Positions 8,477-15,414 of a stretch of 31,228 bases of DNA are shown one piece after another. Positions within the stretch are counted from its first letter, which is position 1; each line of letters starts with the position of its first letter. The translations under genes were made by a program, and so were the position numbers. The stretch is from JBLHGN01 sp047616325 (GTDB lineage Bacteria > Pseudomonadota > Gammaproteobacteria > Pseudomonadales > Cellvibrionaceae), in contig JBLHGN010000010.1 in assembly GCA_047616325.1 (NCBI GenBank), positions 1 to 31,228 on the forward strand. Direction: 5' to 3'. The notes beneath the pieces are model-generated. The model was not told where the DNA came from. It did not search any database and was given only the letters and a program-made list of their open reading frames with translations.

Positions 8477-9000
8477 ATGCACTGCATGGAAACGGTCTCA
8501 AACTTACAGAAGGAAAACGAATTACTTCGACAAAAATTTGCGGAAAAAATTCATCATATTCTGACGCCCGAAGAAATTATTAAACAGTTTTAACGTGAAG
8601 TGTTTGGCCCTTCCAGTAAAAAACCCTCTTCCGATCAGCTTGGGCTCTTTAACGAAGTTGAAGCACTTGAGTGTAGCGAAGAGCAAGATGATAGCCTCGC
8701 AGCGATTGATGTCAAACCGCACCAACGAGTGAAGCGCCCTCGCGTCAGTATTCCTAAAGACTGCCCGCGAGAAGACATCATTCACGATCTGCCTGAGTCA
8801 GACAAAGTGTGTCCGCACGATGGCGCCACGCTTGAGCAGGTTGGTAGTGACGATCACGAGCAGCTTGATGTTATCCCCGCGAAAATAAAAGTGCTCCGGC
8901 ACCGTCGACCAAAATACGCGTGCCATGCTGCAAGCAGCATATTGTTACCGCCAGAAAACCGGCCCTGCCGATTGAAAAAAGTATCGCCAACCCGCCATTC
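8477..9000 (+). pseudogene. tnpC: IS66-family transposase tnpC, 5' fragment
   Basis: From the ATG at 8477 the frame reads as the leader of IS66 TnpC (LQKENELLRQKFAEKI, then ILTPEEIIKQF). A TAA at 8591-8593 interrupts it, and it continues in frame as REVFGPSSKKPSSDQLGLFNE. The zinc-finger-like region KYAC is shifted by loss of one base near 8923. The adjoining frame gives the expected CCKQHIVTARKPALPIEKS and then IANPPF. Homology stops abruptly at about 9000, where foreign sequence begins. The DDE catalytic domain is missing, and the C-terminal part reappears after about 9985. This copy is dead. Confidence 0.85.
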
Positions 9001-9712
9001 TAATTGTCGTCTAATAGCGCACTCTGAGACAAAGGCAAAATAAACGCCTGCTTGCGATTGTGTTCTGCTGGGAACTGTATTGATGGGGGTACGTTATCAA
9101 TAATCCCAACTCCTTGGTGATTTTTATCCGTTCTATCGTCATGTTGATCGGGGGTCTGGGGAGAGCAATCTGTGCATTCAGTATCGACCGTTACCGGTCT
9201 AATGTGCGTCGTTTTATGCCGCTGGCGTTTCCATTCATTAAACAGAGGACGTAAACACTCGCCGCGGATGGAGACCTCAAAGACCTCCGAAATCTCCTCA
9301 CGGATCTGTTGGCTATAGCGGTATTTATTGTCAGGATAGATATCTCTGAACCACTGCTTTGCAAAACTTTTAATCTCTTGCGTGAGTTTGCGAGGATGAC
9401 TTCGGCCCGCCAGCATGCGCATGAGTGGATCAAAATCACTAGACTTAACAACCTGTGCCCAACGTCTCAATATCGTATAGGGCACATCGAAGGCACTTAT
9501 TAATGTTTCAATTTTGAGTCCCGCGTTATACAGTCTGGCGAGTAATAATTTAAAGGTGGGGTGCTCACGATCATCTTCGACAACCTCTAACAGAGCGAAC
9601 CCAAAATAGACCCAGAGTTTCCGGGTTGTTGAGGATCTCCGCAGACAGTAAAAAATGAATTATTCTTGTTGTCAGTGCCAATAATCTCTTGATAGTGGAC
9701 GGCGTTTTCCAT
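9000..9712 (-). pseudogene. HTH transposase N-terminal fragment of a second mobile element
   Basis: An ATG at 9712 opens a frame (MENAVHYQEIIGTDNKNNSF) that terminates early. The neighbouring frame continues as RKLWVYFGFALLEVVEDDRE, HPTFKLLLARLYNAGLKIE and then VPYTILRRWAQVVKSSDFD, so a frameshift lies near 9630. The segment looks like the helix-turn-helix front end of a large DDE-type transposase: two successive HTH-like units, the second around SQQIREEISEVFEVS. From about residue 90 of the second frame the sequence becomes less protein-like and runs to a stop at 9000, exactly where IS66 homology breaks. The catalytic part is absent. I cannot assign the IS family. Confidence 0.5.
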
Positions 9713-9762
9713 AGGATAATCCTGCCTGATAAACATTTTTTGGGTATTGTTGGGTGTTAGAT

Positions 9763-9803
9763 AAAAGGCGACATGAGTGCAATTATGTCGCCTTTTCTTT
9801 TTT
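9763..9803 (+). terminator. Strong hairpin with T-tract
   Basis: AAAAGGCGACAT (9763-9774) pairs perfectly with ATGTCGCCTTTT (9785-9796) across a 10-nt loop. It is followed by C and six T residues. This is a textbook rho-independent terminator reading rightwards; its A-rich left arm gives weaker termination leftwards. It sits within the IS debris, between two transposase fragments, and probably came with one of them. Confidence 0.75.
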
Positions 9804-9893
9804 CAGATCTTACAGGAAATGAGCTGAACTTGAACTCAATTAGAGCTAGTGAGTAATCAGGCTGAGAAGGAATGGGGGATCAGAATTTTAAAC

Positions 9894-9990
9894 CATTAAA
9901 CTTGCGATTTGCTTTGTTCCCAACGCATGCCCTTTTTCTTCGCTGCGGACTCTTTCTGTTGGTACATCGGGAGGAAAGCTAGATCATAAA
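9894..9990 (-). pseudogene. Short C-terminal fragment of an unidentified mobile-element protein
   Basis: The minus strand reads SLYDLAFLPMYQQKESAAKK, then KGMRWEQSKSQV and a stop. This looks like a basic C-terminal tail, similar in style to transposase ends. It lies upstream of the HTH fragment at 9000-9712 and so cannot be that gene's own C-terminus; it suggests another copy or element. It ends where IS66 tnpC homology resumes. Confidence is low because the fragment is short. Confidence 0.25.
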
Positions 9991-10405
9991 GACTCAGTAG
10001 CCTGTTGGCAACGCTACCTAGAATTACTTAGAAATGCTGAAGTGGAATGCCCACCACCAGACGAAAAAGACAGGCGTGGAAAACGTGGCCGTTTAAAACG
10101 CAGTAAAGCTCGAAATCGTGCTTGAACGATTGATCAACTTCGAAGAGGATGTGCTGCGCTTCATGGATAATGGCATCGTTCCTTTTACCGATAATCAGGG
10201 AGAGCGAGACATACGAATGACCAAAGTACATCAAATAATATCGGGTTGTTTTCGTAGTATGAAAGGCGCTGAAATATTCTGTCGTGTTCGAGGTTGCTTA
10301 TCCACGTGTCGCAAGCAGGGGGTAAATTCAAGTAGGGCCATGGAGTTGTTGTTTAGCGGCGAACTTCCTGATTTCGCAAAACAATATGTGTATTGCGCTG
10401 AGTAG
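9985..10405 (+). pseudogene. tnpC: IS66-family transposase tnpC, 3' fragment
   Basis: The frame VACWQRYLELLRNAEVECPP, then DRRGKRGRLKRSKARN, matches the region before the last conserved block of IS66 TnpC. After a one-base shift near 10115 the frame continues LERLINFEEDVLRFMDNGIV, PFTDNQGERDIRMTKVHQ, ISGCFRSMKGAEIFC and STCRKQGV to a stop at 10405. These are the family's C-terminal signatures, including the catalytic-glutamate block NQGERDIRM. The central part of tnpC, which should lie between this and the 5' fragment, has been lost or replaced. The fragment ends about 40 bp before the convergent beta-barrel gene. Confidence 0.85.
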
Positions 10406-10444
10406 TTACACGCCGAAATAATATGCCGGAGTACATCAAAACAT

Positions 10445-11650
10445 TCAAAAATACCAATTCAAGTTAAGGTTTACGAAGTCATCACTGCGAAGACTAAACA
10501 ACGGATCTGCCGGAGCGGTACTTTGAAACAACCTCAAATCTACATTCACAGTGAAGCTCTCTCCCAATCTACGGCTAGCTTCAACTAACACAGCAGAGGA
10601 GTCGTGATCCAAATCTGTACTTACCCCCACTAATACCGAGCTACTATGCACATCATTAAATGCAATACGACACCCCAAAAACATATCGTTTTGGAAAATT
10701 GTCCCCGGTACAGTTACACTCTCTTCGCCTCGAGAATCCCAACTATACTCGGCTAATAAACCTACATTCAAGTTAGTGTCGAATACCCCAAAATACGTAT
10801 ATTCAAAACCCGCTTGAAGGGCATCAAACGCCTCGGTCTGTGATTCCCTGTGTATGGATTCCAACTTCAACAACCAATCCCCGACGTTTGCTTGAACATC
10901 CACGCCAAACTGAGCTATCTGATTGTAATATTGTCTTAACTGAAGAGTCTCGCCAACTTGAGTAGGAATAAGCTGTGGCTCGCGATTAGTGCCGCGAAAC
11001 CAATGAGCCCCAATATCCATATATCCAAAGGTATGCGTCCAACGTATAGCCAGGTCAACATGATCCTCTTCCTTATTGGATTCATAGCCGACTTTGTTAG
11101 AGTCCACCGTCAACGGTGCGCGTAAGCGTCCATCCTCACCGGGAAAGGTTCGCTCTCGAAATCCCGGTAACACATATAAATCAACAATACCCCAATGCTC
11201 AACCAAAGACAGGTTGAGCATTAACTGCCCCAACTTTTCTTCACCATTTATGTTGTCAGCATTGTCGGTTTGGTTAATTATATCCACCAAATGCTGAAAT
11301 TCGGTAACCCCCCAAAACTCTTTACGTATCCCTGCCCTTAACTCCCAATCATCACGAACGTGAATATAAGAAAACTCACGAACATCTCCATGCGTTCGCT
11401 CATCATCTTCGGAATCAATACGGAAGAAAGGTTTGAACGTGACACTATCGTTACCTTCATTCCAGCCCCAGTACAACTCGGGCTCGACGGCCAGCGAGGT
11501 TTGACTAGAACTGAGCTGGCTAGAGGACTGACCAGACTCAAAAAAATACCGAGATTCTAGCCCAAGCTTCACCGAAGCCTCGAATTCCTCCGCTACTACA
11601 GAAAAACTTAGCAGTATTAAATACGTTACCGTTAATATTCTAAATAACAT
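10445..11650 (-). CDS. Outer-membrane beta-barrel protein
   Basis: The 401-aa protein begins with a signal peptide (MLFRILTVTYLILLSFSVVA, cleavage probably at VVA|EE). The mature part alternates polar and aromatic residues in repeated amphipathic strands (for example LYWGWNEGNDSVTFKPFFRI and WELRAGIRKEFWGVTEF). It ends NLNLNWYF, with the terminal aromatic residue that the BAM machinery recognises. No POTRA or plug domain is visible. It is the last gene of the operon, 169 nt after the beta-propeller gene, with GAGAAAG as ribosome-binding site. Beta-barrels of this sort often occur beside MMPL exporters and LolA-like proteins, both encoded upstream here, so I infer a role in moving the product to or through the outer membrane. 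It could instead be a generic porin. Confidence 0.8.
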   Translation of the reverse strand: MLFRILTVTYLILLSFSVVAEEFEASVKLGLESRYFFESGQSSSQLSSSQTSLAVEPELYWGWNEGNDSVTFKPFFRIDSEDDERTHGDVREFSYIHVRDDWELRAGIRKEFWGVTEFQHLVDIINQTDNADNINGEEKLGQLMLNLSLVEHWGIVDLYVLPGFRERTFPGEDGRLRAPLTVDSNKVGYESNKEEDHVDLAIRWTHTFGYMDIGAHWFRGTNREPQLIPTQVGETLQLRQYYNQIAQFGVDVQANVGDWLLKLESIHRESQTEAFDALQAGFEYTYFGVFDTNLNVGLLAEYSWDSRGEESVTVPGTIFQNDMFLGCRIAFNDVHSSSVLVGVSTDLDHDSSAVLVEASRRLGESFTVNVDLRLFQSTAPADPLFSLRSDDFVNLNLNWYF

Positions 11651-11819
11651 GCTTTCTCGACCATTTTAACGAGGTACGGTTGAAGTTTACTTTGCTTAAT
11701 CCTATTTTATACACAAGTTTATTTCTCTCCAAAATTCTCATTCAACCATTTACCACCTACCATTTTGGTGATTGGACATATTTATATCGCCTAGACGCCG
11801 AAGAAACTCAACTTTAAAT

Positions 11820-13238
11820 CTATCCAATCCGCTTCGTATAACTAACTGACCGGGGAACAGTTTCCCTGGGTGAAAGCTTAACCAAGCCATTAAATTTCCA
11901 CGGCTTACCATGCATTAGAGACAGGGGGTTATATAGGCTGCTCAATAATCTCTTTAATCCGCTTAGTATGGGTTTGCTGGGAATTAAGATGCTACCGCAG
12001 GGCATAATACTTAATGTGCATAAGCTTTCATGATCCAATGGTGTTGTATCTTTTATATCTCCGGTTATGCGATCGACGATGACCAAACAGGATGATTTTG
12101 GTAGGGGTCTGCCAAGCCACATTTGACTCAAACTTACCACGCCATAGAGGTAGCCACGAGTCACGGCCAATACACTATTGGCAATGAGTTTATACTTGCT
12201 CGCCTCAGGCTTGAGCTGCTTGAAATCTTGCCTCCAGACGATGTCCGCATGACTAATATAATCCTTAATGGCAATGACTGCAGTTGTCACTGAAAAATAA
12301 ATATAGCCGTCGGGAGAAACGCTGGGAGAAGCCGATGAGGTACCGGGAAGTCGCAGTTCCCATAGTATTTCTCCCGTTTCAGTTGACAAACAATAGCAAC
12401 AACCTTGGCCGTCACTACAGTAAAATCGTTTGCCATCAAAGGATATAGCGGGGCTGGTATCCGCGCCTCCGGGAATTGTCGTTTTAAAAACTTCAACTAG
12501 GCTAACGGAATCAGAATTGGATTCTATATCCAAGCCATAGACGTAACTTTCGTTTTCGCCATTAGCATTAATTAAAATAATTCTGTTAAGTTCAGGAACA
12601 ATTGCAGGTACGTGTTTGGCCAACACCCCAACACCGAAAAATCGATTGATCATTTGTCGCGTATATTTTTTACTGACACCAATTTTTTCCGCTGATTTTT
12701 TGAAAAGATAACGGCCTAATTTTCCCGGCATATGGGCGTGACAACAGCCATTTTTCATGGCTTTACAATCCAACTGGAAATTGCCCAATAAAATTTTTCC
12801 ATGATGGTCATATATACAGATGGCACCCAGAACATTTTGTACAAATAACCGTCCGTCAGCCAGGATCACCACAGCAGCAGTTTCCGCAGAGGATGGATGA
12901 CCCCAACGCTGGTTGCCATGGGTATCAAGGCAGACAAATTGCAGACCATCATCAAAATAAATACATCCATTGGAATCGACAGCCAGTGATGAAAGGCTTG
13001 GCTGGAAGGTATTAACATGCCAACGCAATTCACCGCTTGAATTAAAAGACCAGATTGTTCCTTTATCTTCTGACGGAGTATTTAGTGTGGCCACGTAGCA
13101 ATTGCACTCTGTGTCATAACCACAAAAGGTTGCTGCTGGAATATTCTTTAGATTTTCCCATTGCGGTTCAAATGCGGTTGCTCCGTCAATATCGATGTAA
13201 TCTGAGCTACGTAGGTCTGCATGTCGGGTATTCCACAT
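11820..13238 (-). CDS. PQQ-like beta-propeller repeat protein
   Basis: From the ATG at 13238 the protein is 472 aa. I prefer this start because it lies 2 nt after the sulfotransferase stop and has AGAGAG upstream; a TTG at 13310 would overlap the previous gene by 70 nt. Repeated blades follow the PQQ/BamB pattern: GTIWSFNSSGELRWHV, GCIYFDDGLQFVCLDTHGNQ, RFYCSDGQGCCYCLSTETGE and ILWELRLPG with ASPSVSPDGYIYFSV. About seven blades are likely. There is no signal peptide or lipobox, so it is probably cytoplasmic, unlike BamB or PQQ dehydrogenases. It is rich in cysteine (GYDTECNCY, DCKAMKNGCC, GQGCCYC). Translational coupling to the sulfotransferase suggests a shared step. PAPS-independent aryl sulfotransferases are also propellers, but I see no match to them. 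Confidence 0.75.
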   Translation of the reverse strand: MWNTRHADLRSSDYIDIDGATAFEPQWENLKNIPAATFCGYDTECNCYVATLNTPSEDKGTIWSFNSSGELRWHVNTFQPSLSSLAVDSNGCIYFDDGLQFVCLDTHGNQRWGHPSSAETAAVVILADGRLFVQNVLGAICIYDHHGKILLGNFQLDCKAMKNGCCHAHMPGKLGRYLFKKSAEKIGVSKKYTRQMINRFFGVGVLAKHVPAIVPELNRIILINANGENESYVYGLDIESNSDSVSLVEVFKTTIPGGADTSPAISFDGKRFYCSDGQGCCYCLSTETGEILWELRLPGTSSASPSVSPDGYIYFSVTTAVIAIKDYISHADIVWRQDFKQLKPEASKYKLIANSVLAVTRGYLYGVVSLSQMWLGRPLPKSSCLVIVDRITGDIKDTTPLDHESLCTLSIMPCGSILIPSKPILSGLKRLLSSLYNPLSLMHGKPWKFNGLVKLSPRETVPRSVSYTKRIG

Positions 13239-13240
13239 GA

Positions 13241-14368
13241 CTAGGAACTCTCTTTCGCTATATTGAGGGTGTCCATATTGTAGCCAAATATTTCGCCGTA
13301 GCGCAGCCAATTTTTACGAACGGGTGCTGTAGTTTCAACACTGTAGTCGTAATGGTTTTGTTCGTATTTCTTAAGGCCCTTTACGTATTCTGCAAAATGC
13401 ACTTTCGCTACTTCGTAGCCGGGTAAGTTGAGATCACCATATATTTTTTTTGTTATATCCATCGGGTTTTCTTTGAGATTTTCGAATGACACTTCCACCA
13501 AATTTCCTTCCGGAATAAGTTCTCTATCCTGAATATATTTGTCCATTAACAATTGATAGTAGCGTAGTGACTTCTGGGTCCAATCTTCCTTGCTCAAATT
13601 TTGCAGATCCTTCATCCTTACTGCAGAATCATATTGCTTTACTCGTGACTGATAGACGTCATAGGGATTGCGGCATATATGGATAAATTTTGCGTTGGGG
13701 AACATTTCCAGTAACACTTTAATTCTGGCGGTATTCGGCGGGTTTTTCAGCAAGAGTTGCTTTCCCTGATAGCGGTAACTTAACTTTTTCAATAATTTAA
13801 GATAACCCTTCTTCCAATGTCTTAATTCTGATTGGCTCATCCCTTCAAATAAAACGTATTTATTAAAATAATAATCCATTTCATTAGTAAAAAAATAGCC
13901 TTGCCAGAAGCTTCCATTACACATTGTTGCTAAGGCGATTTCTTCTTCGGATGGGGTGTAAGCACTAAGCTTAACGTTATCCATTGCTCGTTTCTGATCT
14001 GGCAGCATTGACGCCAGACGTTTTTCCAGCAACAAAAAAACATTAGGGAAAACAGACTGGATGGTGTTCAAATAAGCCCACTGAGGATCTTGGGTCAAAA
14101 TATTTTGTAAATGAGTGGTACCACTGCGCCAGTGACCAATAACAAAAACGGGTTCTTTCTCGATTTTTTGCTTATTAATAAGTCCATCGTACTTGAATTT
14201 TTCTCTGATCATATAGGGGATAAGTTTAATGCTGTATTGGGTGATCTTCTTATACTTTTTAATATTCCTATAGTCAATACCATAGCGAAAAATGTCGCTT
14301 CCCCAGCGGTGAAACTTAACGCCAAAATAAGGATGTAGCAATTCGTTTTGATTGTTTTTTTTGTTCAT
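13241..14368 (-). CDS. Stand-alone PAPS-dependent sulfotransferase
   Basis: The 375-aa protein carries the 5'-phosphosulfate-binding loop FVIGHWRSGTTHLQ near residues 75-88. It also has the 3'-phosphate-binding element FIHICRNPYDVYQSR (Arg233, Ser241), as in the Sulfotransfer_3 type enzymes that move sulfate from PAPS to hydroxyl or amine groups. AGGAA precedes the ATG. It lies 25 nt after the oxygenase gene and 2 nt before the propeller gene. It is distinct in sequence from the sulfotransferase domain inside the PKS (loop GHWRSGTTHLQ here against STPRAGSTLLR there), so it is not a recent copy. It may sulfate a hydroxyl, perhaps one placed by the neighbouring oxygenases; the acceptor is unknown. 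Confidence 0.88.
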   Translation of the reverse strand: MNKKNNQNELLHPYFGVKFHRWGSDIFRYGIDYRNIKKYKKITQYSIKLIPYMIREKFKYDGLINKQKIEKEPVFVIGHWRSGTTHLQNILTQDPQWAYLNTIQSVFPNVFLLLEKRLASMLPDQKRAMDNVKLSAYTPSEEEIALATMCNGSFWQGYFFTNEMDYYFNKYVLFEGMSQSELRHWKKGYLKLLKKLSYRYQGKQLLLKNPPNTARIKVLLEMFPNAKFIHICRNPYDVYQSRVKQYDSAVRMKDLQNLSKEDWTQKSLRYYQLLMDKYIQDRELIPEGNLVEVSFENLKENPMDITKKIYGDLNLPGYEVAKVHFAEYVKGLKKYEQNHYDYSVETTAPVRKNWLRYGEIFGYNMDTLNIAKESS

Positions 14369-14393
14369 GGGAATTCCTGAATAGTCTAGTTAA

Positions 14394-15314
14394 TTAACGT
14401 AACGCACAACGAAGGCTAGCTTCATAGCCAAGCCTAACGAGTATGTGTCGATTTTGGTCAATAATCTGAGTTCGGCCATGCATCACATGCTGGTTATTTA
14501 CCACAATTACATCTTGTGATTGCCAGTTATGGTCATAGGCGATAGCATTTGTTAAGCCAATGAATTCCTCAAATATCTGGAGGGAAATCTGTGTACCATT
14601 TTGCAAACGCACCACTCGATTATTTTTTTGTAAGATGTATTCTTGAGCGAGAATTGGAATAAGGTTGTTGATGAACAGCATAGAACCATCTTTATGCTTG
14701 ACCAGTGGTGATGTTGTGTAGGTGGTTTGAATGCCGTCATTGGGTAAGACCTTAAAATCCATCTTTTCGGATTCGCAGTGGTCTTTCACTTTCTGTAGAT
14801 CGTCATTTTGAAATATATTTCGCCACTCTTCTTTTTGATACGTAACAATATAGCTGACCAAATTATTCTGCAATAATGTCTTAGTAGTTTCAGACAGTTG
14901 CCGATAGAAAGTAGCTGCATCACAAACTTGGGTAGCACCACCTTTGGATGGAGCAACATGGCAATAAAACCAAAGTCGGCTGGGCTTAATCTGGGAGTAA
15001 TACATTTCACCATGCAGGGGTACCAATGAGGTTTTTCCGCCAGTGACTTCCAGTATGGTTCTATCTCCTTGCACTGGTTCCCTTTCGAACGCACCGCCGA
15101 CATAAGGTTGAAACTGATCGTTAAATGAATCGCTAAATGCTTTAAAATCATCTAGCGCCTGCAAGTCAAAATTTCTCAATAAAACAACGTCGTTTCGATC
15201 GATATACTGAGCAAGTTGCAGCAGAGAATCTTCATTCAACTCCACCCCTGGGTCCTTCTTAACCGAGAAGAGCGTTGTACCTTTTTGGTGAATTTCATCG
15301 ATTCTAAATGTCAT
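14394..15314 (-). CDS. Fe(II)/2-oxoglutarate-dependent oxygenase, TauD/SyrP-like
   Basis: The 306-aa protein belongs to the TauD/TfdA superfamily. The iron ligands are visible: His101 and Glu103 in PLHGEMYYSQIKPSRLWFYC, and the distal His279 in NNQHVMHGRT. Arg281 or Arg294 is available to bind 2-oxoglutarate. Because the acidic ligand (Glu103) is kept, a hydroxylase is expected rather than a halogenase, in which that position is Gly or Ala. SyrP-like members in biosynthetic clusters hydroxylate carrier-bound or free natural-product intermediates. The gene is 100 nt downstream of the MMPL gene and 25 nt upstream of the sulfotransferase gene, so hydroxylation followed by sulfation is an attractive but unproven pair. 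Confidence 0.88.
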   Translation of the reverse strand: MTFRIDEIHQKGTTLFSVKKDPGVELNEDSLLQLAQYIDRNDVVLLRNFDLQALDDFKAFSDSFNDQFQPYVGGAFEREPVQGDRTILEVTGGKTSLVPLHGEMYYSQIKPSRLWFYCHVAPSKGGATQVCDAATFYRQLSETTKTLLQNNLVSYIVTYQKEEWRNIFQNDDLQKVKDHCESEKMDFKVLPNDGIQTTYTTSPLVKHKDGSMLFINNLIPILAQEYILQKNNRVVRLQNGTQISLQIFEEFIGLTNAIAYDHNWQSQDVIVVNNQHVMHGRTQIIDQNRHILVRLGYEASLRCALR

Positions 15315-15368
15315 AACTATTTCTTTTCCAGAGCGAGACTCGCTGGTAAATGGTTAAATATTAATTAA

Positions 15369-15389
15369 GGGAGAGCACCTCTGCTCCCC
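15369..15389 (-). other. Imperfect hairpin between exporter and oxygenase genes
   Basis: On the minus strand GGGGAGCA and TGCTCTCCC pair around GAGG, followed by a TTAATTAATATTT stretch. The stem is short and bulged. It could slow or stop part of the transcription between the exporter and the distal genes, or protect mRNA ends. A 17-codon frame (MNKAKLVLDAGSRGALP) overlaps the exporter stop as ATGA and runs through the hairpin. Confidence 0.25.
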
Positions 15390-15414
15390 GCGTCTAATAC
15401 GAGCTTAGCTTTGT

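Noticed and set aside
9005..9773. Complete miniature element bounded by TGTCG and CGACA
   Set aside because: Only five terminal bases match clearly and no target-site duplication is visible, so the ends are not established.
10406..10444. Terminator between the beta-barrel gene and IS66 tnpC
   Set aside because: No stable stem with a T-tract is visible in this short convergent gap.
14394..15314. Fe/2OG halogenase
   Set aside because: The second iron ligand is Glu (HGE), whereas halogenases have Gly or Ala there.
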